A DNA stretch of 64,000 nucleotides from Phycisphaeraceae bacterium (GCA_020851465.1 JADZCR010000002.1:62001-126000), one strand, 5' to 3'; shown: positions 1 to 9,162, counted from the first letter of the stretch. Notes: generated by a model not told the origin, from the letters alone. Translations and numbers: made by a program.

Positions 1-801
1 CAGCAGCGCGAGGCTCGCCGGCTCGGGGATCGGTTCTTCGGTGCCGATACGGATATTATCGACCTGCGTGGGGCCATTGCCGTTGCCGCCATACATGATC
101 AGGTACATGCCGTTCCACGTCGCGGGGAGCGAGGTCGGGCCGCTGTCGTAAGGGGTGGTTCCCTTCAACAGATCGCTCACGCTGCCAATGAGGGTGAACG
201 ATGGGTCGTTCTGGGTCAGGTTCTTCCAGTAAAAGGTACCGGTATCAGTGCTGAAGTCCGCTACGAGCCGGATGGTGTACCAGTCGCCCTGATTTCCGGT
301 CACGCCACGATTGATAAAAGTGGAATTGTAGTGATCCACGCCTACACCACCGGGCTGCTCCAACACGAGTGCCGTGTTGCTGACCCCGAACCACAGAGCG
401 ATTTCGCCGAGGGTGAAGCTGGAATCACCGCCGTCGTAACCCAAGCCAATAAGACCTCTGCCCTTTTCATCCAGGTAGTCGAACTCGATCACCGCAGCGG
501 TTTCGGTATTGGAAAATGCAGGGTAGCTGAAGCTCCCATCGTTGACGCGAGACATCGAGTAATTCGCGTTTGCGGTGATAGGCTGGCTGGCGACCTGCGT
601 CGTGTTGGACCCATTGCCGGTGACGGCCTGGGTATTTTCGATGTAATTCGTGCTGCGGAATTGCCAGTTGTCTTGTCCGGCGATATCCGTGTTGGCGGTC
701 AGCGATTCGAAGTCATAGGTGCTCATGGCTGCAGGTGCAGCGGTGGATATCGCAGCGATTCCAGTTACCGCGCCAAGCAGAAGGGGGAATAAGCGACGCA
801 T
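1..801 (-). CDS. PEP-CTERM surface protein, 3' end outside the window
   Basis: The frame is open from an ATG at 801 to the window edge (267 codons), so the C-terminus is missing. It starts with a signal peptide (MRRLFPLLLGAVTGIAAIST, then an Ala-rich cleavage region). The middle is beta-rich and resembles a concanavalin-like lectin fold. The last visible residues read IPEPASLALL, the start of a PEP-CTERM sorting signal, which in this family is followed by a transmembrane helix and an Arg cluster and is processed by an exosortase. The product is probably exported and anchored or released at the surface. It is a paralog of the protein at 61007-61819: both share the order YxFESL, QDNW, NxGSFSxPxF, ETAAVxxFD and a PEPASL tail. 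No enzymatic function can be assigned. Confidence 0.8.
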   Translation of the reverse strand, partial: MRRLFPLLLGAVTGIAAISTAAPAAMSTYDFESLTANTDIAGQDNWQFRSTNYIENTQAVTGNGSNTTQVASQPITANANYSMSRVNDGSFSYPAFSNTETAAVIEFDYLDEKGRGLIGLGYDGGDSSFTLGEIALWFGVSNTALVLEQPGGVGVDHYNSTFINRGVTGNQGDWYTIRLVADFSTDTGTFYWKNLTQNDPSFTLIGSVSDLLKGTTPYDSGPTSLPATWNGMYLIMYGGNGNGPTQVDNIRIGTEEPIPEPASLALL

Positions 802-1338
802 ACGTTTCTCCTTTTCCAGTTCCTGCAGTGCGAGGGGTCAAGCCTGCCTGCATCGAATATTCGCTCACTTATGGGCGGAGCGTTTGCCGGACGCGGAAGT
901 CAAATGACAGGATCGTGTGGAAGTACCGGTTATCATGCATAGATATTCAGCCAGACAGGAAACGTAATTCGGAATCCTTAAACTCCGATCAACGTCATAC
1001 GAACACGTCGTAAAGATAACTCACAAAACGGGACCGTGAAATGGAAATATCCATATTGATATGGAATAAATGGTGATTGCCTGCCTTCTGTTACCGCATC
1101 GCTAATCTGGGTAATTTGCCTTTTTTGTAACGCCGTCAGCACGACGACAAAACCACTCTTGTCTTGACAAGCCCTGACCGTGAAGAAGCGATTGAAAACC
1201 GCCATCATTTCGCAATAGGTTCACTAACTCAGGTAAGTCACGAATGAATTGGGTTAGTCTGTGAGGTTAGCCTGAAATTTACATTCGCGGCACGGTTTCG
1301 ACCGATGTCACTCCCGCCACTATTACACAAGACCAACC
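802..1338. other. Intergenic region between divergent PEP-CTERM and bactofilin genes
   Basis: This stretch must hold the promoters of both divergent genes. I see no convincing coding frame; the short open frames lack codon bias and family resemblance. A perfect short palindrome (CTTGTC/GACAAG) lies near 1158-1171 but has no clear role. Just before the bactofilin start there is a TATTAC box at 1321-1326 and no Shine-Dalgarno. Confidence 0.5.
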
Positions 1339-2127
1339 ATGTCAGACGTTGTACCCCCCACTCTCTGCGCCCAAGGAAATATTCGCGGCTCATTCACACT
1401 CGAAGGCGACATCGCGCTGACCGGATCATTCACCGGCTCGGTGGTCGTCACAGGAGAACTTACCGTCGGCAAGGACGCCAGAGTTCAGGGAAAAATCGTA
1501 GCTGAATCGCTGATCGTGGCAGGACAGTTTGATGGCGAGGCGCAGGCGGCCGGCCGGGTGACGCTGCGCAACGGTGCCTCCTTCTCAGGCAAACTGGTAT
1601 GCGCAAGCCTGTTGATTGATGAAGGGGCGAAACTGGAAGGCCGGGTCCGGGTCGGTCTCGATCCGGTAAACAAGGCAGGCGAACAGGATCAGGTCATTGC
1701 CTCCGATTCCAACCACGAAGATGGGGCTGCGGTTGCCGCGTCTCTTCCTGCGATGCCGATCGATCTGACGAGTGAACCCTTCGATGCCACGATCGAGGTG
1801 CAGATTGATCGTGAAACTGCGGATGACCTGGAGCCGCGAGTTGATCCGTTGCGCGTTGTAACGGTCCATTCGGGGAATTCAGGCAAGAGGGACCTGTACA
1901 ACAGCGTCAAAAGTGATGACACACGGGAAGTGGAGATAAAGAGCGGGGAGGCGGCCGCCGATGCGCCTGCCCTCCCAGAGGTGCGCATCGGCAGTGCCGC
2001 TCTCCACACCGCTCTCCTGCGTCGTCGCACCAAGGTGCTTATCGGTGCGACGGCCAAACCCCCGCTCCCGCCCGAATCATCAAACCAGACTTCTCAGACG
2101 AAACATCCAGAGCGTAGAACGACGTAG
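1339..2127 (+). CDS. Bactofilin (polymer-forming cytoskeletal protein)
   Basis: Residues about 10-110 form the repetitive beta-helical bactofilin domain, with alternating small and hydrophobic residues and turn glycines (GNIRGSFTLEGDIALTGSF, then GELTVGKDARVQGKIVAESL). Bactofilins polymerise without nucleotides into filaments or sheets at the membrane and scaffold cell-shape or envelope enzymes. The remaining 150 residues are acidic then basic, low in complexity and probably disordered. This is a longer tail than the short flanks of typical bactofilins. No Shine-Dalgarno precedes the ATG. The gene stands alone between a divergent PEP-CTERM gene and the convergent comEA-like gene. The domain call is firm; the cellular role is inferred. 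Confidence 0.85.
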   Translation: MSDVVPPTLCAQGNIRGSFTLEGDIALTGSFTGSVVVTGELTVGKDARVQGKIVAESLIVAGQFDGEAQAAGRVTLRNGASFSGKLVCASLLIDEGAKLEGRVRVGLDPVNKAGEQDQVIASDSNHEDGAAVAASLPAMPIDLTSEPFDATIEVQIDRETADDLEPRVDPLRVVTVHSGNSGKRDLYNSVKSDDTREVEIKSGEAAADAPALPEVRIGSAALHTALLRRRTKVLIGATAKPPLPPESSNQTSQTKHPERRTT

Positions 2128-2260
2128 AAGCTTTCTCCTCCCCTCCGCCCCGTGCGCTTTCCACTCCCGCTGCCGCCTTCTCCATCCACTTTCACGCTGT
2201 CTTTCTCCATTCGTCTTTCTCCCTTCCGCCCGCGTCGTCATCTTCCGGCACAGACTTCCC

Positions 2261-2590
2261 TTATTTCTCCCGCAACGCCCCACATTTGACATACGGCAAC
2301 AATTTTTCAGCTGTCCTCGAACCAATCCCAGTTACGTCCTCGATTTCTTCAACAGACTTGAATCCGCCAACGCGATCACGATGCTCGACGATCCGCTGCG
2401 CCAGTCCCGGCCCGATTCCGGGCAGTAACGCCAGAACCGAAGGCTGCGCGGAATTCAGATCGACCCGCATCCCCGTTCGGGCGGGAACCAGTTCATCGGC
2501 CCGCACCGGACGGTTAATTCGCAACACCAACGCTCCAGCCAACAGGCTGATCACAGATAACAACAGCAGCAGTGCCGATCTCCAGGTCAC
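2261..2590 (-). CDS. ComEA-like helix-hairpin-helix protein
   Basis: This 109-residue protein has an N-terminal transmembrane segment (about residues 5-22) followed by a tandem helix-hairpin-helix domain at about 42-105, with the family signatures DLNSA, LLPGIGPGLAQRIVEHR and VTGIGSRTAEKL. The family binds double-stranded DNA non-specifically; ComEA is the periplasmic DNA receptor in competence, but membrane-anchored HhH proteins of this type are widespread and few have been tested. It starts with GTG, overlapping the stop codon of the upstream GH10-like gene by four bases (GTGA), so translation is probably coupled. No other competence gene is nearby. Confidence 0.8.
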   Translation of the reverse strand: MTWRSALLLLLSVISLLAGALVLRINRPVRADELVPARTGMRVDLNSAQPSVLALLPGIGPGLAQRIVEHRDRVGGFKSVEEIEDVTGIGSRTAEKLLPYVKCGALREK

Positions 2591-4119
2591 GCCACGCCTC
2601 GTTCGGTTTGCGTCGGCGCAGTCGCGAGGGTTTTCCGCAGCAGTCCGAAGCGTCGATACGCAGGCTTTGGCTGGAGATCCTCGCTGACGAGTCCCGACAG
2701 CGGCAGATCCATCGACTGGTGATCACACAGATCGTTCCAGAGCACCGACTCGACATAAGGCTTACTCATGGCAATCTGAGTCACAGCTTCAAGCCAGCGG
2801 CTCTGCACCAAAGGCGACCAGGGCTTGCGCCAGTAGCCGGCGTTGGGATCAACAGGCTCGGCGTCCTCGGCGACCGAAATCATTTCCTGCGTCACCATCT
2901 CGCTGGGTGTACCGATGCAGAGATTCAACGGCTTGCCGAATTCCGCGTACTTTTCGATGAGCAGGCTTATCTGCATCAGGTCGCAGGTGTATTGGCCGGA
3001 CACCGCCTGCCCCATGAGCAGCTTGAGCGACAGCGCGTCGAACTGAATCGCACCTTGAATCAGCAGGTCCGCATACATCAAAGGCGGGATCGATCGCGGG
3101 TTGCTCGCAAAATACTCGCCGAACGGCTGACGTATCTCCACGAGCACTTTCGCAGCCGGCTGAATCTTTTTCACCAGCATCGTGGTTGTGCGCGTCAGGT
3201 CCATCAACTGTTCGAAGTTGAACGTAAAGTGGCTGTTGACGTGCAAACCGGAGACGACTTTCCAAGTCTGGATCGCATTGCGGTAGCGGGAGACCAACCG
3301 CTCCACGTGCTCGTAGATGACATCGCGCACGGTCTCGTAATCGTGCTCCCAGATGAACAGCCAGTCGGGTAAAACCTGCGGCTCGAAGCTGATGACCGGG
3401 CCAGCAACGATCGGAATCCGATTGCGCACCGCCCACTCGACCCAGTTATCCAGCGCGGTGAAGTTGTATTCACCCTGGCCGGGGACCAGCGTCTTCCATG
3501 GGGTCGGGATGGCGACAAAATCAAGGTTCGCCTGGATGCCGGCCCGGAGCCGCTCATTCATCTGATCGAGGCTGATACCCGCACCGATGGCATAGCGTGG
3601 GATCGAACTTGTCGCCCGGCGTTTCTGGAGCAACATTTCCGCGTGAGTCACTGCCAGCTCCTCGGTCCCATCAATCGCCACTTCCAAACATTGACGGCTG
3701 AGCTTGTCCGCTTTGATCGGGTCATCCTGCTGCTGGCATAGAGCCTCAATGAATAGCTTTCGCGCCAGGTGCATCCGTTTGGTCACCGGATGCTCTTCGC
3801 CAAGATCGAACATGATCCATTCCTCAAGCCGGCTGTAGAGCATCATCAGGCGATGACGCGCCAGTTCGAGGGTGAGGATGTAGGGGTGATCCCGTTCGGG
3901 AAGGAGGCAGGTCTGAAGGGTCAGTTCGCCGCATTCGCCGACGGGGAACTGGATAGCAAGTGCTGCCGCACCGGATTCACGCTTATCGCAGACGATTACG
4001 CCGTCTTCGAGCGACACCGTAGCGCGCATCGCGGCGTTATCAGAACCCACAAGATACGGGTTCCGGATCGGCCACCGTTGGGCCGGTTGGCCGTCCTCAA
4101 ATACAAGAAACTTCAACAT
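2587..4119 (-). CDS. GH10 xylanase-like protein with degenerate active site
   Basis: I chose the ATG at 4119 (MLKFLVFEDG) because GGAAG lies just upstream. The first ~170 residues are an N-terminal beta-rich and helical region. From about residue 180 on it follows the glycoside hydrolase family 10 barrel: GEYNFTALDNWVEWAVRN, then IVAGPVISF, LPDWL and RYRNAIQTWKVV. In active GH10 enzymes the last motif is WDVVNE, with the acid/base glutamate; here it reads WKVVSG (about residues 286-291). The nucleophile strand, normally TELD-like, reads NLCIGTPSE (about 399-407). Both catalytic glutamates therefore appear to be lost, and the protein may bind glycans without cleaving them. It overlaps the downstream comEA-like gene by four bases. 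Confidence 0.7.
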   Translation of the reverse strand: MLKFLVFEDGQPAQRWPIRNPYLVGSDNAAMRATVSLEDGVIVCDKRESGAAALAIQFPVGECGELTLQTCLLPERDHPYILTLELARHRLMMLYSRLEEWIMFDLGEEHPVTKRMHLARKLFIEALCQQQDDPIKADKLSRQCLEVAIDGTEELAVTHAEMLLQKRRATSSIPRYAIGAGISLDQMNERLRAGIQANLDFVAIPTPWKTLVPGQGEYNFTALDNWVEWAVRNRIPIVAGPVISFEPQVLPDWLFIWEHDYETVRDVIYEHVERLVSRYRNAIQTWKVVSGLHVNSHFTFNFEQLMDLTRTTTMLVKKIQPAAKVLVEIRQPFGEYFASNPRSIPPLMYADLLIQGAIQFDALSLKLLMGQAVSGQYTCDLMQISLLIEKYAEFGKPLNLCIGTPSEMVTQEMISVAEDAEPVDPNAGYWRKPWSPLVQSRWLEAVTQIAMSKPYVESVLWNDLCDHQSMDLPLSGLVSEDLQPKPAYRRFGLLRKTLATAPTQTERGVA

Positions 4120-4390
4120 GTCCAGCTTCCGGGCTCTCGGGGAATAAAAGTATGAATGAGTCCGTTGGGGCCTGTCAGTCAATCGACCGCAGGCAAACAA
4201 CCCCATGGCCCGCATCAGCGTTTGACGCCGCTCATAACTTGGAGGAAATCAGGCGTTCCTAGCCTTGGGCTCCTTGGTTGATTGCATTTATTATGACTGG
4301 AACAAAAACAAATTCAATGGGCTGTTGATAATTTTATTGGCTTGATGCGACAACACAAGCCCGTGCCTGCCAAAACAGTGATCAAAGGGG

Positions 4391-4927
4391 CTAAATCACC
4401 AACGCGGCAGTGACAATGACCCACATGGCTGCCGCGATGCCGACTTTGGCGATGGTACCCGCGAACTTACCCAGCGCGGCCCCCTTCCCGGTCCGCCAGG
4501 CATCGGACCATGACCGCCCCGCCCACATGTCACCTGAGAGTGAGCAGATTCCTGCCCCCAGACACGCACCGATCAATGTTCCAAAAAGCGGAATCGGAAT
4601 GAAGAATGTCCCGATCAACGCACCCACGATGCCGCCGACGATTGCGAGGACCGCTGCTCGTTTACTTCCGCCTACCCGCCTCGCGCCCCACGAGCCGGCA
4701 AAGAACTCGATCAATTCCCCCACCAACGCCATGACAAGCAAAATGGTCAGTGTTAACCCGCTGATGGTCTGGTGGTCCCATCGCCACCAAGCAGCCGCTA
4801 CAGTCAGCGCGAGCATGATCCACGTCCCCGGCAACTGGAGCAGGACCAGAAACACGGAGAAACCGTTAGCGATCACTAGGGCGATCAGCAGCGCCCAGAC
4901 GACAAAATGGGAGTTCGGGTCAAACAT
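4391..4927 (-). CDS. DUF456 family membrane protein
   Basis: The start at 4927 (MFDPNSHF) is preferred over an upstream ATG because the extra residues are polar and unlike the family. The protein has about five hydrophobic segments with the glycine-rich DUF456 pattern: GFSVFLVLLQLPGTWIML, then GELIEFFAGSWGARRVGGSKRA, then GGIVGALIGTFFIPIPLFGTLIGACLGA. The family has no established biochemical role. It follows the enolase-like gene by 79 bases on the same strand and may be cotranscribed with it. Function unknown. Confidence 0.8.
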   Translation of the reverse strand: MFDPNSHFVVWALLIALVIANGFSVFLVLLQLPGTWIMLALTVAAAWWRWDHQTISGLTLTILLVMALVGELIEFFAGSWGARRVGGSKRAAVLAIVGGIVGALIGTFFIPIPLFGTLIGACLGAGICSLSGDMWAGRSWSDAWRTGKGAALGKFAGTIAKVGIAAAMWVIVTAALVI

Positions 4928-5006
4928 TGCTGACTCATCATAGCGCGCATCGACGTATTTCAACGTCGTCAACGGTCGCGGCACGGTTGGCAACCCGTCT
5001 TAAAAA

Positions 5007-6260
5007 TCAGGTGCTCAGCAGTTCTCGTTCGATTTCCAGCAGCCGATTGTATTTGGCAAGCCGCTCTGATCGCGTGATGGAGCCGACCTTGATGTAGTCC
5101 CCCCACGCTGTCGCCAGGTCGGCTAACCAGTCATCTTCCGTCTCGCCGCTACGGGCACTGACGACAACTTTCCAATCTGCCTCCCGCGCCAGCTTCCGAG
5201 CATCGGCGGCTTCAGTCAACGTACCAATCTGGTTCACTTTCAGGAGAAGCGCGTCCGCAGCTCCCGCCGCGATCGCTTGGCGGACTCGGTGGGGATTGGT
5301 GCAGAGGAAGTCATCACCAAGCGTCAGAGTTTTGCCCAGCAAGGCTGCGCGGAGCTTCGGCCAGTGTTCGATTGAACCTTCCTCCAGTCCGTCCTCGACG
5401 CTCACAATCGGATACGTATCGACCCATCCCTTCACCCGTGCGATCATGGCGTCGGTATCGAGGGACTTGCCGCCGATGGTATAGATTCCCCTGTCGTAAA
5501 AATGACTCGACGCGACATCAACCGCCAGTGCCACATCACGACCCGCGTGCAGCCCGGCAGCCTCGATTGACGCCACCGCGTCACTGAGCATTGCTTCAAT
5601 GGATGGAAACGGCGGCGCAAGTCCGCCTTCATCCGCCACCAACGGACGAGCGTCATATTTTTTTCGCGTCAGTTCCATCGCTGCGCGATACACCGCAAAG
5701 ATTATCACCAGTGCCTCGTCCACCGAACTCGCGCCGACCGGCACGACCAGCACATCCTGAATCTCCACCTGTCCACCCGCATGCTTACCGCCGCTGAATA
5801 GATTGACGGTGAGCGTCGGCGGTTTGATCGCAGACCGTGGCTGACCGGCCAAATCAGAGAAGTGTTGATACAAAGTCACGCCCCGCTCCAGCGCATGTGC
5901 TCTTGCAAATGCCAACGACACCGCCAATATCGCATTCGCGCCGAGCTTGGATTTATTGGGGGTCCCATCCAATTCCAAGAGCAACTGGTCCAACTCCCGC
6001 TGTGTTTCGAGAGGTTTGTTGCAAAGTGCGAAAGCGGTGATTTGATTGATATTCAAGCACGCCTTCAGACACCCCAGGCCGGCATATCGTTTCGCATCTT
6101 TATCGCGCAGCTCCAGTGCCTCAGCCGTTCCCGTCGATGCGCCCGAAGGCACTGACGCCGACGCGACCGCGCCGCTCTGAAGCTCGCAACAGCATTTGAC
6201 CGTAGGCCGCCCGCGACTATCAAGAATTTCTCTGGCGTGTAGATGGTTGATCGTAGGCAT
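5007..6260 (-). CDS. Enolase paralog with altered active site
   Basis: At 417 residues it is close to enolase length and aligns throughout. Conserved residues, by yeast enolase roles, are the substrate loop SGAST (40-44), His160, catalytic acid Glu211, metal ligands Asp248, Glu289 and Asp316, catalytic base Lys341, and Lys391. Two positions differ: the residue matching Glu168 is Asp169 (VEIQD instead of DIQEF), and the SHRSGETED motif reads SARSGETED, so the His373 equivalent is Ala369. EGGLAPPF also replaces EGGFAPN. Standard enolase converts 2-phosphoglycerate to phosphoenolpyruvate. The changes suggest either a divergent enolase or an enzyme for another phosphorylated acid or sugar. It lies 77 bases after a small-molecule kinase gene. 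I leave the symbol eno off for that reason. Confidence 0.85.
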   Translation of the reverse strand: MPTINHLHAREILDSRGRPTVKCCCELQSGAVASASVPSGASTGTAEALELRDKDAKRYAGLGCLKACLNINQITAFALCNKPLETQRELDQLLLELDGTPNKSKLGANAILAVSLAFARAHALERGVTLYQHFSDLAGQPRSAIKPPTLTVNLFSGGKHAGGQVEIQDVLVVPVGASSVDEALVIIFAVYRAAMELTRKKYDARPLVADEGGLAPPFPSIEAMLSDAVASIEAAGLHAGRDVALAVDVASSHFYDRGIYTIGGKSLDTDAMIARVKGWVDTYPIVSVEDGLEEGSIEHWPKLRAALLGKTLTLGDDFLCTNPHRVRQAIAAGAADALLLKVNQIGTLTEAADARKLAREADWKVVVSARSGETEDDWLADLATAWGDYIKVGSITRSERLAKYNRLLEIERELLST

Positions 6261-6337
6261 AAGCGAACCTAACCAAAGACTTCAACAATCCCCCGGATGC
6301 TCCCACATTGCAGGCAATCGATATCGACAGATACCGC

Positions 6338-7393
6338 TTACGATGCAGCATTGATCTGTTTTACAAATGAATCACATAATTCAGACAGTGAACCCGGAGG
6401 ATGCACCATCATATGAATCACGGTTTCACGCTGCCTCGCCCGCTCGTTCGGGTCAAGATATTCCAGCGGCGATCGACCGCTGACACGTGCCAATAGACAT
6501 CCCAGAGTGTTTCCGATCGCGGCCTTCTCTGCGTCAGCCGACCAGAGCGTTTTCCGATCGATGGCATCGAGGTAAGCCTGAAAGAGCACCTGCGTTGCCT
6601 TCAGGTAGTCCGCCTGCCGCGACGTGACGTGATGTGCTTTGCTCAGAAGATGAGTCAACACAAATCCCAGATCAAAAGCCGGCTCACCCCAATGGCACAC
6701 TTCATGATCGAGCAACACCAGTTTCCCATTGCGGACCAGAATGTTTTTAGGGCTGAAGTCGCCGTGAACAAGTGTGAAAAGACGATTGCGGGTTTGTTGA
6801 ATAAGGCGATTATAAAACTCGGCACTTTGCGGAACTTGTGTTGCTGTGTAAGCGTAATATGGCTCGATTCTCAAAGTTTCAAAATAGGAACGGTCGGCAA
6901 ATACACGGGATAGCTCCTCGCGATTTTCGCAGGCTCTCTGATGAATGGTCCCCAGCAGCCGGCCAAGCTGCACAATGTATTGCTGCAATATGTCAGGATT
7001 GAGTTGCCCAGCGAGCAAGACGTCTTTGAGATTATCGTGCGGCTTAGGCACCGCCCGCATTGCCAGCAGATGTTCCGTCGGATCTTCAAAAACAAGCGGC
7101 GTGATCGTGCCGGGTGGCGCAAGTTTTTCCAGCCATCGTAAACCCAGGGCTTCGCGTTCAATCCGCGCGGGATCACAAAACCAATCGACTGAGACGCGGA
7201 GTTTTGCCAGAGCCTGCTTGAGAACCCATGCTTCTCCGCTTCCCTTTGAAGGTGCCGGCCGCTCAACGAGCACGGTTCGGTTGGACACACCGCCAGCCAG
7301 ATTGCGGATCACAACGGATTCCTCACGCCCGATGCGACCCGTACAGATGAGGTAATTCCGCAGTGCGGCAGAGTCTTCAATATCCAGTCCCAT
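6338..7393 (-). CDS. APH/methylthioribose-kinase-like phosphotransferase
   Basis: This is an aminoglycoside-phosphotransferase-fold small-molecule kinase. Lys59 in WVLKQALAKLRV matches the ATP-binding lysine region and is close to the VKQALPxxR motif of 5-methylthioribose kinases. The Brenner motif HGDFSPKN (His210, Asp212, Asn217) and the metal-binding LLDHE (Asp229) are intact, so it should be active. Loop GGVSNRT (34-40) is glycine-rich. The substrate is unknown; a sugar or hydroxy-acid is more likely than an antibiotic given the next gene, an enolase paralog 77 bases downstream on the same strand. The ATG at 7393 is preceded by TACGAT six bases upstream and no Shine-Dalgarno, suggesting a leaderless transcript. 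Confidence 0.8.
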   Translation of the reverse strand: MGLDIEDSAALRNYLICTGRIGREESVVIRNLAGGVSNRTVLVERPAPSKGSGEAWVLKQALAKLRVSVDWFCDPARIEREALGLRWLEKLAPPGTITPLVFEDPTEHLLAMRAVPKPHDNLKDVLLAGQLNPDILQQYIVQLGRLLGTIHQRACENREELSRVFADRSYFETLRIEPYYAYTATQVPQSAEFYNRLIQQTRNRLFTLVHGDFSPKNILVRNGKLVLLDHEVCHWGEPAFDLGFVLTHLLSKAHHVTSRQADYLKATQVLFQAYLDAIDRKTLWSADAEKAAIGNTLGCLLARVSGRSPLEYLDPNERARQRETVIHMMVHPPGSLSELCDSFVKQINAAS

Positions 7394-7539
7394 CCGCGCA
7401 TCGTAACTTCCGCCTGCTGCAGAAGGCTTCCGTCATACACCTCAGTTCAAAATTTTTGGAGAGATGCGCTCTATGAATTTGCAGTGATTTATCCGACAAT
7501 CTCAGCGGAACGGCAATCGTTCACTTGAAAGGAACATTC

Positions 7540-8103
7540 ATGCCTGCGTTGATTGGACTTTTTGTCGTACTCGGCCTGGTCGCAATCATGATGCTCTGGG
7601 CTATGTCCACCTATAACAGCCTGATCCGCTTGCGTAATAGCGCGGACCAGACATGGTCTGACATCGACACCCAGCTCAAACGTCGGCATGACCTGATCCC
7701 CAATCTCGTCAACACCGTCAAGGGCTATGCCGCCCACGAAAGGGAGACGCTGGAAAACGTCGTCAAGGCACGGCAGCAGGCCGTCGCATCTGGAACCGTC
7801 GGAGATCAGGCAGCGGCGGAAAACATGCTCACCGGCGCACTGCGACAGATCTTCGCCCTCGCGGAGCGTTATCCCGACCTCAAAGCCAATCAGAATTTTC
7901 TTGACCTGCAAAATGAACTTTCCAGCACCGAAGATCGCATCAATGCCTCACGTCAAATCTATAACCAGTCGGTCAACACCTATAACAGTGCGCTCCAGGT
8001 TTTTCCGAGCAACATCCTCGCTGGAATGTTCAATTTCACCGCCAAGACGCTTTTCCAGCTTGATTCGCCCTCGGAACGCGCAGTGCCTCAGGTACAGTTT
8101 TAA
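7540..8103 (+). CDS. LemA family membrane protein
   Basis: I chose the ATG at 7540, with AAAGGA seven bases upstream, over an earlier TTG. One N-terminal transmembrane helix (about residues 3-24) is followed by the LemA helical bundle with family signatures YNSLIRLRNSADQTWSDID, LKRRHDLIPNLVNTVKGYA, HERETLENVVKAR, and the C-terminal half YPDLKANQNFLDLQNELSSTEDRINASRQ. Most of the protein faces outward. LemA proteins are common but their role is not settled; they often sit beside metalloproteases, as here, where a zinc protease follows by about 95 bases. The pairing is suggestive only, because the classical partner is an HtpX/M48 protease, which this neighbour is not. Confidence 0.9.
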   Translation: MPALIGLFVVLGLVAIMMLWAMSTYNSLIRLRNSADQTWSDIDTQLKRRHDLIPNLVNTVKGYAAHERETLENVVKARQQAVASGTVGDQAAAENMLTGALRQIFALAERYPDLKANQNFLDLQNELSSTEDRINASRQIYNQSVNTYNSALQVFPSNILAGMFNFTAKTLFQLDSPSERAVPQVQF

Positions 8104-8198
8104 TCCTGCAATTGATCGAGATAGGCAAAGGCAAGTGTGCGGATAGCAAGTATTCATAGGGCGGCTCTCCTCCATGTGACGTGCATCGTCGCAATGCC

Positions 8199-9116
8199 AT
8201 GATTTGTCACAACGGCCTTCGAGTCTGCGTCGTTCTGATCGGAACAACAGCCGCTGTGTGGCTGACAGTTCCACCAGTTCAACCGCTCGCGGTCTGTGCC
8301 TCTACGCAACCCTCCGCTTCTCAGCCTGTCGGCCCTACTGACGAAGATTTTGAAAAACGTGCAGCCTCGTTCCGACGCATTCTGGGAGAGAACTTCACGG
8401 TACTGATTGAAAAGCCATTCGTGGTAGCTGGTGACGGCAAACCTGATGACGTGCGAAAAACAACCGAGCAGACTGTGCGTTGGGCGGTAAAGATGCTCAA
8501 ACAGGACTTCTTCGCACACGATCCTGAAGAAATCCTGATGATCTTTCTCTTCAAAGATTCAGAGAGCTATGCAGCCAACAATAAAGCTCTTTTCGGCAGC
8601 GATCCTCCCACGCCGTATGGTTACTTTTCCGCTACTCACAAAGCACTGGTGATGAATATCGGCACCGGCGGCGGCACGCTCGTCCACGAGATCGTCCATC
8701 CCTTTATCCACGCCAATTTTCCAAATTGCCCCGCATGGTTCAATGAAGGGCTCGGCTCACTCTATGAACAGTGCCAGGAAAAAGACGGCCGCATAAGCGG
8801 CATGATCAACTGGCGCCTCACGGGACTCCGCCGCGCGATCCATGCTGACAGCGTGCCGACATTCAAAAACCTCACCGCCATGAGCCCCGCGGAGTTTTAC
8901 GGCGACAGTCGAGGATTACACTATGCAACCGCTCGCTATCTCTGTTACTACCTTCAGGAACGCGGTCTGCTGGTCAAGTATTACCATGCGTTCGCGGCAG
9001 CTCATCAGGATGATCCGACCGGCTACGAGACACTGATGAAAGTTCTCGATGAAAAAGACATGGCTGCCTTCGAAAAACGCTGGCGGAAATGGGTACTGTC
9101 GCTGCGCATTCCTTAA
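8199..9116 (+). CDS. Secreted gluzincin-type zinc metalloprotease
   Basis: The N-terminus is a hydrophobic signal segment (VCVVLIGTTAAVWL). A GTG at 8181 is an alternative start; neither has a clear Shine-Dalgarno. The catalytic motif is HEIVH at about residues 163-167, and a third ligand glutamate follows in AWFNEG (Glu183), the H-E-x-x-H plus E arrangement of gluzincins, as in peptidase-MA/DUF1570-like proteins of planctomycetes. The C-terminal ~110 residues are helical, with YATARYLCYYLQERG resembling the helical subdomain after the active site. The substrate is unknown. It probably acts outside the cytoplasmic membrane. It follows a LemA gene and converges on the ABC transporter operon. 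Confidence 0.75.
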   Translation: MICHNGLRVCVVLIGTTAAVWLTVPPVQPLAVCASTQPSASQPVGPTDEDFEKRAASFRRILGENFTVLIEKPFVVAGDGKPDDVRKTTEQTVRWAVKMLKQDFFAHDPEEILMIFLFKDSESYAANNKALFGSDPPTPYGYFSATHKALVMNIGTGGGTLVHEIVHPFIHANFPNCPAWFNEGLGSLYEQCQEKDGRISGMINWRLTGLRRAIHADSVPTFKNLTAMSPAEFYGDSRGLHYATARYLCYYLQERGLLVKYYHAFAAAHQDDPTGYETLMKVLDEKDMAAFEKRWRKWVLSLRIP

Positions 9117-9162
9117 TCCGATGAACCAGTCGATCCACTTCCACTCAAAGGCAACACATGAT

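Noticed and set aside
978..1208. Minus-strand 76-codon frame in the first intergenic region
   Set aside because: It has no ribosome binding site, no family resemblance and unusual composition; not supported as a gene.
2572..3372. Plus-strand open frame of 266 codons
   Set aside because: It is antisense to the GH10-like gene, and the translation is His/Arg-rich without family resemblance.
7540..9116. LemA with HtpX-type M48 protease pair
   Set aside because: The second gene has HEIVH plus a later NEG glutamate and no M48 membrane helices, so it is not HtpX.
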